A DNA stretch of 64,000 nucleotides from Oxytricha trifallax (GCA_000711775.1 ARYC01001264.1:35116-99115); one strand, 5' to 3'. Positions 35,050 to 49,131 are shown, counted from the stretch's first letter. Numbers and translations: made by a program. Notes: generated by a model from the sequence alone, not told the origin.

Positions 35050-38000
35050 ATGTAATTCCCAAAACACCTGCACGATGTGAAAGACGATGTCAGATAAATA
35101 GTAAATAATCATTTCAACTAATAAGTGAATATTTTTGGCGTTATTCCTTAAGACTTTCAATAAAACGGATAAAATTTGAACCTAAACATTCCAGCACAAA
35201 ATTCCACTGGGAAGTAACATCAATTAAACTTAATTGGAAATGGTAGCTCAAATAACAACTAAAATTTCTAATAAAATAGATAAAGTAATGCCAGCTAGAA
35301 CTTCAATTAAAGCCTCACTTCAAGAAAAGCACAGGGATAAGCTCTAAACACTTAAAATAAATCAAATTCCATATAAGACTTGAATAATGTGCATAGAAAT
35401 TTAGTTGAAACTGTTATCACAAGATCAAATAAAAAGAGAAACTCTTCACAGATCGATTATTTGCTGTCTTAATAGTCATAGAGAGCTAACTTAGTTTATG
35501 GTCAACAGTAAATTATAAGTTAAAGATAAAGCATGAAGCAGGTTTTAAAGTTTATCATATATTTTCAATATTTTTACCATTTTAAGCAGATTGGAAATAT
35601 GGCAGACGTTTCATGCATGAGAAACGTGTAAATGAATAAGAGCCAAATTTTTACTTAAAATTCAAGTTCTATCCCCCTAATAACAAGGGATCAATCCCCA
35701 ATTAATGGACTTAATGAAAGTCAATAAAATATGGTTTAAAACGCTTATAGTCGGAATAGAAAGCATGTTATGTAAAATTTGAGTGATATGATTGAGCAAT
35801 AGTAATAGCATGAACAGAGTAATGCAAGCTAATAGAAATATTGTAGAAAAAAGTATGTTATATTAATTGCGAATAAAAATATCTAATGTTATTCAGAAAA
35901 AACTTCATCATTTTTGTTTTACGATCCTCTATAATTATGCTAATAAAATTAAGGATGAAATGCCTTTTATCTTATTTTTAAATTAGTATAATTGAAGAAT
36001 ATTCAAAAATTAATTGAAAAAATTTGCAATATACATTTATATTACACAGATTAATGAATAAGCTGATCTTTCGAAGTTTTTAATTTTTTATATATGAATT
36101 GTTATTCTAAAAATACATACTCTATGAAACTTATATAAACTTAACATTAAAGTTGTATTTAACTGCAATGCTTTACTTAAAATTTATTAATAAATAAATT
36201 GGGGAAAAAATACTAATAATTCTTTTGCAACAATAATAGTAAAATTTTCCAAATGTAAACTAATAAGCTAATTATCCAGCCAATCAATCCAGTCCCAAAA
36301 GTCAAGTTTCGTTCATCAACTCCTAAATAAGCCCCTAAACCCGTTCTTAATTAAAAAATCCATTCAGCAAGCAATCTTAAATTAAAGAAATAGCCCTTAT
36401 GAGAGACGAAAGATTCCCTCTCTACTAAAACTACAAAGATCAGCAACAAACTGTAGAGAATAAATACAAAGAGTTTTTCGTATTAAACAAGAATATTCAA
36501 GAGAAATTTCAACTAAGTAATTAATTGGCTGTGGCTAAGGGAGGAGGATATAATTAAAAAAGACGAGCCTCAAACGATGGTCTCTCGTAATAGAGTTCAT
36601 CTATTCTTTAAAGCTAAAATTTTATGAATAATAGCAATAGCTAGTAGCAGCAAATGTCTTAGTAATTTGTAATTGGAGGATAGCATGAAAAATCAAGTTT
36701 TAAAAATAACAAAATCGCTAATACATCAAGGCAAATATCTACGAGTTAGGTAAAAAATAGGGGTTAAAAGATGTTCAATTAAACATAGTTTATGGGAAAT
36801 AGAACAGGAAAGTCTATGGACAGAAAGAATATTAAATAGTTTTAAAATTAAGAGGAGCAAATATCATATCGGAATTTAGGTTTTTACGAAAATTTGATAA
36901 ATGCAAGAAGTTCCATTAGTAAAAGAAATCAAGAACTTTCAAAAGAGTTTGAGTCTAACTAAGAAGTACTTGATATCATGTATTTATTAAACCATTTTTA
37001 TCATTTAAGACCAAGGCCATTTCTTTTACTTTCAGAAAGAAACTCAAATAGCTCTAGAAAAGCAATTAATAAGATTAAGAAAGTTCTCAATTGACTTTCA
37101 AATAACTTAAAAGACTATAGGGGATTCTATTGCAGATTTCTTCATGATATCAGACAAGAATTTAAACAAATAAGTTTACTTATAATAGCAATAAGATTCC
37201 TCTTTTGGAAGTCAGGATTCTTATAGAGTAAAAAAGTTAAAACAATCCCTCTTAGATGAAAGATAAGTTCAATTTGATTAACTTAAGAAGAAAATTGATG
37301 GACTTACATATCCCTTATAATCCTACACTAAAGACATAATGCGTGGAACACTATCTTTGAAACAAGAAGAGTAGTTGAAAAAACGATCTGGTCTAATGGA
37401 CTTTATTTCAGAAATGAACGATTGCTAGAAGAACATTCTACGTTTAATGCACGAAGTTTCACACAAAAATTGTTTTCCTATGTACGCAATAGATTTCTTA
37501 TGGAAGTTGATGCTTGTCAGAATCGAATATCACCTTGATGATGAGGAACAGCGCTTGTAAAAAGTTTAGAAATACTACGATTCTTAGCTGAAGAAGGAGA
37601 TAGCAGAAATACAGTATAGCATTTAGAGCAAAGAAGAGCATTATAAAGACGTCATTCATAAACTAGAGAAGCAAAAAGAGATGATGGAAGCGAGAATTGA
37701 CAAGCTTATGAATGATAAGGGTGAACTACTCGATGCAATGAGAGACAAAGAAGATGAACTCTAACTCTTAAGGAATCCTGCTGGAGTTAAATAATTTGGG
37801 AATTTAAATTCCGAACTGGAAGCCTATATCGACACTATAAAAGATCGAAAGCAGGAACAAACTGTAGCAATCAAAGGCCTCAAAGTTTTTATGGATACTT
37901 TAACTTCTTAAAAGTAATACAGCTTGATGAGTGATAGCATGATTTCTCCCTAGAACTAGAGTTAGGATCATTTTTCAATGTATTGTATTTAATTAAAGTC

Positions 38001-38461
38001 CAAAACTTACAAAAGAATTCTCGATTTAGACAGCTTAAGTAAAGAATATAAACAATTCCTCTTCAAGCAATGAAGATGATTAAACTTCCCTTCTTAAAGT
38101 TTAAAGATTAATATCACAAGAAATGCACAAACACTCAAACAATTCAGATCTATAAGATGTCATTTCTCAAAATACCTCCTCGAAATTTAACGTCCAATCA
38201 GCTAAAAAGTAGCTTTAAATATTGGAAGAACAGAGACAAGATCAGTTGGAAATTCATTTAGAAAAATAAGAGTTAAAACTGCAGGAGATCCCTCTTGTTA
38301 AAATGAATAAATCTTTGGGAGTACCCAATTATAAAGCTATCGATGAGGGATATATGGCTTCTTAGTTGAGCTAAATTTAAAACTCAGCTTTCAAATCTGC
38401 TTCTAAACAGAAAGGGTAGTTATTTTATAAATACTTTTATTAAAACCTAAGTTTCTTTTGA
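35050..38461 (+). CDS. large Q/N-rich coiled-coil protein
   Basis: Starts MQFPKHLHDVKDDVRQIVNN. About 250 Gln/Asn/Ser-rich residues follow, broken by a probable intron near 35,541-35,585. An AT-rich gap of about 400 bp (35,870-36,275) then leads to SPKSQVSFINSQISPQ and DERFPLYQNYKDQQQTVENK. The second half is mainly coiled coil (EIAEIQYSIQSKEEHYKDVI, LEKQKEMMEARIDKLM, NDKGELLDAMRDKEDELQLL). An interruption at about 36,967-37,032 and a frame change between 37,940 and 38,060 must be removed to reach the C-terminus, which ends at TGA 38461. It could be two adjacent genes, but the open frame upstream of 36,399 argues for one. Possibly cytoskeletal or centriolar; this is inference only. Confidence 0.65.
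35870..36275. other. AT-rich interruption (IES or intron) in coiled-coil gene
   Basis: Composition falls sharply compared with both coding flanks, and TGA codons appear. It ends near TTATCCAG. Boundaries were not fixed to the base, and a clear pointer was not found. Confidence 0.5.
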
Positions 38462-38543
38462 AGAATAATATATAAAAAATAAATACTGATATCAAATTTA
38501 TGTTAAAATTTCTCCAATGTTTGTTTAAATTAAGTTATACAGC

Positions 38544-39308
38544 ATGATTAGCCAAAACCAAGATCAAAACAAGATCAAGAGAACCCGTGATCAATAAATC
38601 CAAACAGACGTCGATGAAGACTTCATCTGCAGCAACTGCCTCCTTCGAGCAAACAACGAGGAATACGAGTACCACTAGAAGTAATTACAGCAGTAAAAAC
38701 TGACTCAATAACACTTAACTAATCACTTGTAAAATGACAATGAAATTAAGTTAAATTTTAAGCAGGGGGAAAATGACAGCGAAAGCCAGAAAAATTATGA
38801 TAGTTAGCAGTCAAAGCAAGGGAGAAAAGTGTCCAAGAATAATGGGAAAAGCGTTGGGTTTACAGATGATATAGTGCAAAATGATAGTAGGAGCAGGCAG
38901 TCTAATATTAATCAGTAGAGAAGCTCGTAGACTAATTCTTAGTTGGGGTTGGGACATCGAAAGAATTCTAAATAAGAGAGTCAAGTCAATGTTGATAGAG
39001 AAGAATCTGACTCAAATATTGACAGTTTGATTAATCAGGATACAAACAAGTCAAGATATATAAAAACTTTATTTTATAGAAATTACTTTAAAATTTTAGT
39101 ATTCTTTCTTATAATATGTTTTATTTACCACTAAAAGCATAATATATTAAAGATAAACATCAATCTCAAAGAGAAATACAAATCAGAAGGAGGAAACATT
39201 GAAATTGACAAAACTAATAGAAAAGTAAAATTAAATGAAATCTAGAACAAAATCCATTTATTGCATAATAAGTTTTTTTTGAAATATTTTAATGTGGCAT
39301 AATTTTGA
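38544..39308 (+). CDS. small hypothetical protein with possible C-terminal membrane helix
   Basis: A continuous frame of 254 codons plus TGA, with no introns needed. N-terminus MISQNQDQNKIKRTRDQQIQ, then a possible CxxC pair (DFICSNCLLRANNEEYEYHQ), a hydrophilic Ser/Gln-rich middle, a hydrophobic stretch YFKILVFFLIICFIYH near residues 185-200 and a charged tail. The hydrophobic stretch is AT-rich DNA and might instead be an intron, so the membrane segment is uncertain. Starts 83 bp after the coiled-coil gene, same strand. Confidence 0.55.
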
Positions 39309-39371
39309 GCATAAGACTATTTTAATTTTAAAAATTAGTCTAAATATGTATATAAATCGATCAATTAATCC

Positions 39372-41560
39372 ATGCTGAAAGCAAATTCCTTCCTAACTTA
39401 AAACATAAGCAGCAGCAATGGAGTTGGTACCATGGGAAATATGAACATGATGATGTAAAAGCGACAGACATTAAGTGGTGCTATGATGGGCAATGCAAGT
39501 GTGAGCATGAGCACAAATCTCTCCAGACTCCATAGCAATTTAATTTGTGGTTATACTTTTTTTCTTATAATCAGAACAACTTGATGTTCAACAGCCCAGG
39601 GCTATCCTCCAGGTTGACACTGGCAGACCAGCTAAATCACGAATCTAAAGAAATCATAATTATGCCAGAGTAAACTTTAATCAAGCAAGTTGAGGAACTT
39701 TTAGAGAAGAAATTTGATAACGATGAGAGGTTGCTGGCAACAATATTTCTATGTTATATAAAGGTGTATTTTAGTATAAATTAACAATCAAGCTATATTA
39801 AATGCAGTCACAGCAGAGTAATATCTCTGGAATACATGGATAAAATTAGCAACCTGCAATTAGTAGTTAAGCTTTAGTTGCCTATCAAAATTTAATAATT
39901 AATTTAGTATTAATTTAATGTTAATTTAATTGTTTTAATAGTCAATTAAAAATGACTATAATATCTTAATATAAGTAAAATTCCAACTCCCAGCAAGACC
40001 TGTTGATATTTGCATTTACACATTTTCTCAATCAATAAGGCCTAAAATCTCTGGCAATTCGCTACTTGAATTCACTTTACAGCGGCCTAAGAAAGATATA
40101 TCTCAAAGATACCCAGGAATATCAATATGCTCAATTCTTGATGCAGATATTTTTATTAATAATTTATAATACTTATTCTAACGTTTACATATAATATTTT
40201 CACATATATCCTTCACTTTTATTATAAATAGACTGTTTTAATGATTTTATATTTGGGTTTAATCCTACAGAATTCCCTGCTTTTAGACCAGATCAAACAA
40301 GGATCGCGTTAAAAGTGAGACATTTATTCTAACTTTATATATTTTAAATAGATCTATTAATTTAAACTTAGTATATATTATATTTTTTGTTTAGCTTGTC
40401 CAAAAATATCAGCAATAATAACAAACCTAAAAAGCTCAAAATTTATCTGCTTCGATAATTAGTAATAAAACCCGTTTAACCAATGGCGGATAGATATAAT
40501 TCCTGGAGTTTATACCTTACCTGTTTAAGGCTTGTAGGAATCAACCAAAGGGCGTTTTCGCTAATATTATCAATAGAATTCAATTGCAGGAATTGAGTTA
40601 TAACAATAGCCTAAGTTCTTAACAAGTAAATATATTTTTTAAAAAGTGCTCATATTCATAAAGACTAAATGCTTAGAATTAAATTTATTTCCCAAGTGTA
40701 GAGGCATTTTGTAAGCATGAAAATATTGCTGATGTTGGCATATTCTAGGCTGGAACTTTCTAATTTGGCTTTAAAGACTGACGAGAGGGAGCTGTAAATG
40801 GATGTAGTAATTATGCATCTAGAAGAGACTCTAGAGATTAAAAATATCTATACTCATATTTTAATTATTTTTTCTGAGATAAAAGTGAACAAGAACGAGA
40901 TTAATGCTTTTAAGAAAGAATTCACTAATTTCTTTTTAGTACCACTCAAGGATGTCGAATATAAAATTATAAAATACACTTAAACTCCTGCAACTGTTAT
41001 TAATGAAATCAAAATATGATTATATATTTATTTATCTCTATAGTAACTTAGTTATTAATTTATCACTGAAATGATTAAATTTATACAATATTTCTTCTTA
41101 AACTCCAGATTTCCAAATCTCTTTGTTAGTACTGATGAACCTAATCCTTGAAGAATGGGAGCTCTATCAGTCTTCTCAGAAGAAAAAGCTCCTGAAGAAA
41201 TTCATAGATTTCGATGAAAACGGGGACGGAGTGCTCACTCTCGACGAATTTAAGGAATTAATGAAGAGTCTAGAGGGATCCAGTGGGATGAACAGTAATG
41301 AACGGATTGTCATGCTATTTAAAGAAGCAGTGGAGCTGAGCAATGAATTGGAACAGATGAATTTACATCAGAATTCAGATAATAACAACGAACATGGGGA
41401 TCTTGGGGGACAAGGCAACGGGAAGATCACAGGCAGTGATAAGATATCACCCGAGTGCTTCGTGGAGACTGTGGTTAGACATAGATTGGGTGGGTATGGC
41501 AACGAATTCTTAGATTTTGAATACCTCAATCAATATAATCTATAAATAAATAAATTATGA
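39372..41560 (+). CDS. EF-hand calcium-binding protein
   Basis: Multi-exon gene ending at TGA 41560. The only recognised domain is a canonical EF-hand near the C-terminus: FIDFDENGDGVLTLDEFKEL, with Asp/Asn ligands at the expected positions and the terminal Glu. Earlier blocks are helical and unassigned: MLKANSFLTQNISSSNGVG with a Met-rich stretch, LTLADQLNHESKEIIIMPEQ, AVTAEQYLWNTWIKLATC, NSLYSGLRKIYLKDTQEYQY, GGQIQFLEFIPYLFKACRNQ and MDVVIMHLEETLEIKNIY. At least six short AT-rich gaps separate them; their boundaries were not fixed. The low-complexity GDLGGQGNGKITGSD follows the EF-hand. Probably a Ca2+-responsive regulator; a single EF-hand suggests dimerisation or degenerate partner hands. 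Confidence 0.72.
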
Positions 41561-41866
41561 ACCCTGAAATTGAAATGTCGTAAAATTCTTTAAAAATCTT
41601 TTTCAAATAATTATATGAAACAATAGTTACTGATTTAGTAGCAACAAAACTTAGAAAAGTAATGATGATTAATAAACATAAGGATATAAATCTACAAATA
41701 AACTTTAATTTCATTAACAAAGTGCATACAATAATTATTTGCATTCCCTATTATCAATTTCTTAAGACATTTTAATATTTAAGATTTTTATATGAAATTT
41801 GTTTGTTATATTACAAGTGAACATATATTGTTATAGCCATTTTAATCACTTTCATTATATTAATAT

Positions 41867-43188
41867 TCATAGTTCCAATTCACCCATGGGATCTTTTAGT
41901 TTTGGGAACTCCATAGCGTTATCTCCTTGTACCAGCTGTTACTGCGAGTATTGCAACATTTGCCAATAAAATCCTAATTTCAAGTCATTTGGGATGCCCT
42001 CGTATTGCAAAACTGCCATGTTCACTTTGCTTGCCAATTTCTTGCGGGAGTTTGTGTCTAAAAACAATAATTACTAGAAATACATCCTTAAAATTAAGAA
42101 AAAAAGTCTTGTAAATTATAAATTTGCTCAATTTAAGAAATTAGGACTAGAATTAATAATAGTGTCCACCAGTTCTTGAAGTTTATCAGGAAGTGCCTGA
42201 GCTGCCAAATCTTCATACATCAAGAGAGTCATTGTCTTTTCAAGCTCCAATTTGAAGTAATTTGCTAGTTTCTGATCTATTTAAGGTTGCTGATTGGTTT
42301 GAGAGGAATCTCCATAAATTTAATTCTAATATACATCCTAATTTCACTCTTTAAAAGCAATTACAATTATTAAAGAAATCTCTTTGAAGCTTGATAAATG
42401 ACTGAGAGAGGTGGGTTTACGCATACATAAGCGCATCACTGATATTTTTGGCTTTAATTAATTCTACGAGGTGCTGCCTCTTCAGTTCAAACTGCAATTC
42501 AATGTTTTAATCCAAAATCTACACATAAAGTTATAAGCATTTATACTATTAGGATTTTAAGTGAAAATGGAAATGATTATTTTTTAATGTAAATATTACC
42601 TCTGGGTTAATTCTGTTCACGGTATTTATTGCTTCTTCTATCTGACCTTTTTCAATTAATCTTCGAATTTCTATTCTGCTATCAATCAGTTCCATGTCCA
42701 TTTCAGCTATACATTAAATTAGATTATTATCATGTTCGTAAATTAAAAGAATGATACTAAAAATGTCAATTAGCATATTAAATTGTATATAGATAAGAAT
42801 CTTTCACAAATCACAGAATATTATACCATATTTAATTTGTGAAATGAATTATTGATTCTTACCTTTTATGCCAGTCTCTTTTTCGAATTTGAGTGCGCCC
42901 TGCTTATACCCCTCCACAATCAAATAATTCATAACTAACTTGTTGATAATCTCAAAATATTTAATATCTAATCTCTGAAATTATTAATCTAATTCCAAAA
43001 AGAATTACGATTTTTAAAAATATTTCTATATTAGGATTTAGTTTTACACTTTATTTTGATTGAATATCCTTTGGAATCGATATTTCTTGCATTTTATCTT
43101 CCCACTAGTCCACATTGAATTTGTTTCTGCGCTCAGTTTAAGCCACTGTGGCCGTGAGACTGGCTCCATGATTTGATTAGGCACTCAT
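41867..43188 (-). CDS. GID8: GID8-like CTLH-complex subunit (LisH/CTLH/CRA)
   Basis: Homologue of Gid8/TWA1, a scaffold subunit of the CTLH/GID E3 ubiquitin ligase. Order: N-terminus with WEDKMQEISIPKDIQ, LisH (EIINKLVMNYLIVEGYKQGA), CTLH (DSRIEIRRLIEKGQIEEAIN, then ELQFELKRQHLVELI), and CRA (LEKTMTLLMYEDLAAQALP, KLASKVNMAVLQYE). Ends FPKLKDPMGELEL and TGA. Length and order match the family. Introns with GTAAGA and GTAATA donors are seen after KETGIK and after RINPE, plus one near 43,000, a 27-nt candidate near 42,360 and one before TNSRKKLAS. Convergent with the EF-hand gene, 306 bp apart. Confidence 0.92.
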
Positions 43189-43563
43189 ATTTTAAAGTTT
43201 ATACTTTTGCAAATTCAAGATTTTAAAAGATTAATTATAAATTTAAAATTACTCAAATTAATACGAATGTTCAAAGTATACTCTGCATATTATTTTTGAT
43301 CTCTTTTTAACTCAGTAAATTCTCTTTGAAATTGTACAAATTTAACTAGGTTTCAGGGGTTTTACTATAATTTATTCTATTGACTATACAAAATATGACA
43401 ATAAATTGTCATATTTTTTTTAAGTATATTTTAAATATATGAGATATTGATAGTGAGTGAATCGCCAGTTAGATTATTTAAGCAGCAAATCCATAGTATA
43501 TTCTCAATAATAATAATATTTAATACACATAAATATATACATACATAATAAGCAATAAAATAT

Positions 43564-46500
43564 ATGACAACACCCATGAAATGCCAGACCCCCATGGGTC
43601 AATTCTCCATGGCCTCAGATCTTTCTCTGGTCTCACTACGGAAAACTTTTAGGATTCTCGTAGATCTTACTATCTATAAACTTATAAATAGATATTATAA
43701 AATATTTTATAGATATAATTTTCTGCAATAATTTCATGCAATATTTTCATGTTATATAGTTTAAGTAATAGAATGATTAGATATAATCATCATAATTGGC
43801 AGTAACTTCTGCCTCATTAAATATTGCCAATTGTAGTATAAAATGTTGTATATTCAACTTTAAATGGTAATAATTTACAATTATATTTGATTCAATCAAT
43901 AATATATAATAATCTTCAAATAAAGCAGGCAGCACCCAGAACAACCTTTACACTTCATCTTCTCTTCTCTCCACCTTATAAACATTAAATCCGTAATCAA
44001 ATTCACACTCGCAGTCCCAGAATCAAGCACTCCCTCAAATAGTTTATAAATACATAGAATTGTGAATAAATTACAGGATATTTAAATGATAGTTGGTTAA
44101 TTGAGTATGATGGTGCCTTTCTCACCCTAAGAGCAGATCTGCGCACTTCTCAGACACATTGAAAACCTGTAAAACACTCAGCCATAAGTCAACATCGCAC
44201 TTTCAAACACAACCCCTAATTTCAATTAATATCACTCAATTATATATACTTGATAGATATTACCACAATGATTGGTTGTTAGAAAGTGCATATAATCAAG
44301 CAATAATAAGTTGGTTAATCAGTGAATTACGATAGAAAGCAGTTTGAAGTGAAATGTGTGAAGCTTTTCGTGGAGAATCAGTACGAAGTCGATTAAAGAT
44401 TTTCGATAGAAGAGACTCTCGGAGACTATCAGAAATGTCAAGTTTAATATAAATTTATTAAACATTTTCTACATTTTTCTCATTACTTTTTATATAGACC
44501 AAGTTGAGGCATATTTAATACCTATAAATATTGCGATAATTATATTAAAAGCCATAATTGATGATTTAACTCAATCAATTACACACAATTAAGAATATAT
44601 TTCTATGTTAATGATAATAAATAGAACAAAAATCAAGACAAAAATTTGAACAAACAAAAGCAATAATTATAGAAGAATCAAGCCAATAACCACAATAGTT
44701 TGAATCACTCAGTCACCCTCAACATCAACATCGATGGTGGCAAGAAAGGTCAGTAATAACAGCCATAAAGTTTAAGTAAAAACCAATAAAAAAAGGAAAG
44801 ATAGGCAGAAAATATATATATTAATTAATTTAAAGATAGGAATTGATAAAGACCATGACTACAGCACCCATCAGTTAACCAAATATATTGGCTAATTAAC
44901 AATAACCTCAATTTAAGAAGCCTGAATTACTCACAAAAAACAATAACTAAAACAAGAACCAACCTCAAGCTAAGACTAATTTTATAAGCTATATAATATA
45001 ATTATCATTTAAAATATTATGAGTATTGGTATTCATTATATTAAAGACTGTATAGGCAACAACTACTACCACATAATAACTAGCTGGCTAGAAGAGACAA
45101 CAACCAACAACAAACACAGATGAATTAATTAAGGAAGTGAACAACCAACTCACCACACACCTCAAACAACAAGAAAAGCAGTTATTGTTACAATAAATCT
45201 AGAACAAAAGGCAGAAACTTGATGATGGTAAGTAGCAATAGAAAGATGTGAAAAAGAATGAGAAAACTGCTGATTAAAAAGATGAAGTTGCTTAGACACT
45301 TGCTCAAAGATAGACTCAATTAATCAAGGAACTCGATTAAATTTATAGGAACATAATCATTGATTTATTTATTATTTCGATAGCTCATCGGATGATTCAA
45401 GCGACATGTCAGACATTGAAGAAACACCCTAAAAACCTGCTCTTCCTCAAAATAAAAACAAAAACTAAGCAAATCCAGAGTAAATCAAAGATAAACAACC
45501 TAAATCAGAGTAAGAATCCCCTGATGGCAAGCAAAGTTTAAGCAAGAAGCAATTGAAGAGAAGAGAAAAGAAAGAAAAGAAGAAGGCAGAGAAAGCTGAA
45601 AAGAAACAGTAAAATACTCAAATGTAATAAGAAGAAGACAAGAAGCAAAAAGAGGAAGATAAGAATAAAAAAGAAGAAAAGAAGAAACAAGAAGAATTAT
45701 AGAAAAAACAAGAAGTAGAAAAGAAACAAAAGGAGTTAGAGAAAGAACAAAAATCAGAGAAAAAGAGCAAGAAAGCAGAAAAGAAAGAGAAAAAGTCAGC
45801 TAAGAAACTTCTGAAAGAGCAAGCTAAAAAAGAAGCTCAAAGCGCCAGTAAAGACAAATCGAAGAACAAACCAGTTAAACCAGAAACAAAGCTGAAATTT
45901 AAGTCAGCAACAGAGTCCCCAAAGCAAGCACATTCTAGAAAGTCCAGCAACGAGAGTGCTAAATCTGAAGTTTCAAGTTAATCCTCCCTATCAGAAGAGG
46001 AAAAGCAGGTTAAATTGCAGAAAATGCTTAGTGAATCTATCAATAGCTACAGTCTAGATAAAGCTTATGAAAGCGCAGGCATTGAAACCCCAAGCCACCA
46101 GTTAAGCCAAAAGAATCTACCAATTGTAGGTTTAAGCAGCTCTAGCAGTCTGAAATCCTCAGTTCAAGTGTCTCCAGTGAAAAATGTCACCGTTTCATAG
46201 AAAGTGAACTCAAACTCAGTGAGCAACACCAGTAGTTTTTCTAGAAATTTGAATAAAACAGAGGAGAAAAAAGCACTACCAACAATCACTGTTTAGAAAG
46301 ATTCTGATATTGACTCACTTAGTAGTGATAGTGAAAGCGATCATAAACAAGCATCTGCTTCACAAAACTAAGGTAAATAATCTGCTCTTAAGCACTCCAA
46401 GGCAGTATCTTAAAATCATCAATAACATATAATATGTTTATTCTACAATGAAACATTTGAAAATTGTGATAAATTTTACGTTTTTAAAGACAGACTCAAA

Positions 46501-46873
46501 AAAGAAGGTAGAGATAAATCTTAACAATCAGGAGCAAGGCGGGAAACAAGCTAACGAAGAAGAGGAGGAGGAAGATGAATTCAGTAAATTCCTTAAGATT
46601 CAAGATGGTATTGAGAAAAAGAGAAAAGCCTCCACTTCATTCCATGACAGTTGTAATATTTATAATCTTATTCTAAATTTAAAAAAATAAATATGGTAAT
46701 TTTATATGTAAAATGTTATTTATTAAGTTTCAACAGAAGTAAATCAGCAAAAGACAAGTAATACCCAAATCTATTCAGAGAATGAGAGAAAACAATATTC
46801 TAAAGATAATTAAAGAAATATTGCAAGGAAAGAAGGCATTAAGGGAATTTATTAACATTAAATTATTATCTGA
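43564..46873 (+). CDS. lysine/glutamate-rich hypothetical protein
   Basis: First coding block MTTPMKCQTPMGQFSMASDL at 43,564, then Ser/Gln-rich LYTSSSLLSTLQTLNPQ, MMVPFSPQEQICALLRHIEN, YDRKQFEVKCVKLFVENQYE, HSVTLNINIDGGKK and EVNNQLTTHLKQQEKQ. A long KEKE-type stretch runs at about 45,530-45,900 (for example KKQLKRREKKEKKKAEKAEK). The end is Ser-rich, then acidic (QANEEEEEEDEFSKFLKIQD), with TGA at 46873. At least seven short gaps lie between blocks; one is GTTTAT...TTACAG at 44,042-44,075. The highly charged composition suggests a nuclear or nucleolar scaffold, but no domain is recognised. The link of the first block to the rest is inferred from the frame and the absence of another start. 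Confidence 0.6.
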
Positions 46874-47354
46874 ATATTTTAAGTTTTAATCAGAAATAAT
46901 GATTAAAAAAAGTCATTATAATAATTTAACTAAGATTAAATTTACTATCCTAGAATTTCTTTATAAGTATTTATGAATTTCTACAAATTTAACTGTTTTA
47001 CATTAAAATTTATAATTTTGTAGGAGATATTTCTAATTTGTTTCTAGTTTTTTTATATAATAAATGATGATTTATTCATTCACTTCATTAATGAGTTTTT
47101 GACAAACATCACCCCCTTAATTAAGAACTATTCAGATTAATATTTATAAGCATAAAAAGACATATACTATTATTTGTATTAAAAATTAAGAATTTTACCT
47201 ATTTTTTACAGCAATAGATCTTATTATACTATGATACTTATTAGATTATATTTTAAGTTATTGTTCTGATAGAAAAGAGATTTATTAAGGAACTAAAATT
47301 ATATATTAAAAATAAACAAAAGTTAAATTTTATAATTCCCTATTTAAATTAACT

Positions 47355-49131
47355 ATGGTAAAAATGGTTAGAAAAGCCGCTCTTTTAACTCTCACAACAC
47401 TCTCTACAATCAACCTACTAAATGCTTTATCTAATGTAGAATTTAAATTTTTAAAAATAATATTTTAGAATTTTATTAATATTTTCCACCTCTTATACTC
47501 AATTAAAATATAGAAATAATACCAATTAATTATTATTAAAGAATTGAGTTAGAGCTACTACATTGATTACTTTAAGAATTCAGACTCCAAGCAAGACTGG
47601 ATTTATGAGAAATGCATGCCATATTTCGCTAGATATAATTAAAAACGTCCAGATGGCAGTTTATATGCAAATAAATATATAGTCATAATAAGTTGTAACA
47701 CTTGTATATCACAAATATCACATTAATAGTTTAAATATATATATAAATAATTAATAAATATAATGCAATCAGTAATGTGAATTGTGATGATAAACAACTT
47801 GCAGTGAATTTATTCAACAATAAACTTGAACATCTAGCTTTGTTTATATGTTCTTTTATTAAATCATTTTATTTACAAATAATGATTTTTATATGGATAT
47901 TTCAAAAACAAATTAATCCCATGTAAATGTAAATTATTATAATATAGCTAACAACCAAGACAAGGATATTCTGATTGAATTTGGAGTTTAATTCAAAGGG
48001 GAAGACTCCAAAGCCTATGCTGAATTGCAACTTTTACATAAATTAGCTGGACCTCAGGAAGCACTCAAGGGAGGCACCTCTGGCGGCAAAATTGAACCCA
48101 GCTAGTTTTATGAGAAGCCAAGATTATTAATTAGAAATTTAAGATTTGTTGAAGTCAATTTTTTATCAGATGAAATTTAAAGATTGACATTTGGAGTATC
48201 AATGAGTAACAAAGCAGGCAATGATCAATCAGATATGTCAGTCTACATTAATTTCAGAAAGGATCAATAATATATAAAATATAAACTCTTTATTTACACC
48301 AAAATTATTCTCAATTATATATAAATATAGATAAAATCACGATTAACTGTGGCAAAATCAACATGCCCTTAACATTCAACACACCTCCCAAAGAACCGAT
48401 CCTCACCTCTTTTCTTTATTGTGGAGACAGTCAGGCCACTATTCTTTGTATATGGATGATAAAATTGTGCATTATGGTTCTATATCGCATGATTTCAGAT
48501 CACAAGAAAATAGAGTCAGGGGTTGCGGGGCTTCAATTGAGAATTACGATCCAACTAATCCAGTTTTCATCATTTCTATATTAAAAAAAAATATTTCATT
48601 CAAAAATAGTATAAATTGGTGTTCTCTTTAATACTAAATTGTGAATATTTTAAAATAAGCTTAATTACAATTGCTACATTTCTAACTAGACTTTGCTTAA
48701 TGAATTAAATACCATGCCTAAGTATCTAGATAGCGAACGGAAAATTATTAATGAAGAGTATGTCTTCAAGAGAATTGAGGTTGAAAAGGAAAATATTTTG
48801 TAATTTTTTAACTAATCAACTCATCTTAGTCCTAATTTTCTAATTCTATTACCTTTTAATTTTGGGTTACACAAATCATTAATTAAAGGAAATAACTAAC
48901 TAATACAGGAAAGAACCCGTTAGAATAGAGGAGAACAGACTCAGTGAAAGAAACTCACATGGATTCGATGAGAGCATTGATTCAATAGGACTTTCATTGT
49001 CTTAAATATTGTGTAAATTAGTTGTAAAATTCAAAATGTAATATAAAATACATAACTCATACATAATATTTTAATATTAGTTTTTTATATATATATTGTG
49101 TAGAAGTTATGTATTTTATTTTTCATTTTGA
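47355..49131 (+). CDS. predicted secreted hypothetical protein
   Basis: Starts MVKMVRKAALLTLTTLSTIN followed by LLNALS, a plausible signal peptide (basic n-region, hydrophobic core). Mature blocks: SYYIDYFKNSDSKQDWIYEK, NAISNVNCDDKQLAVNLF, DKDILIEFGVQFKGEDSKAY, FYEKPRLLIRNLRFVEVNF, LWRQSGHYSLYMDDKIVHYG, VRGCGASIENYDPTNPV, KYLDSERKIINEEYVFKRIE, VRIEENRLSERNSHGFDESI. Five or so AT-rich gaps are introns or IESs of unresolved ends. Not assigned to a family. The last real codons are near 49,005; the frame meets TGA only at 49131, inside an inverted repeat, so the true C-terminus is uncertain. Confidence 0.6.
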
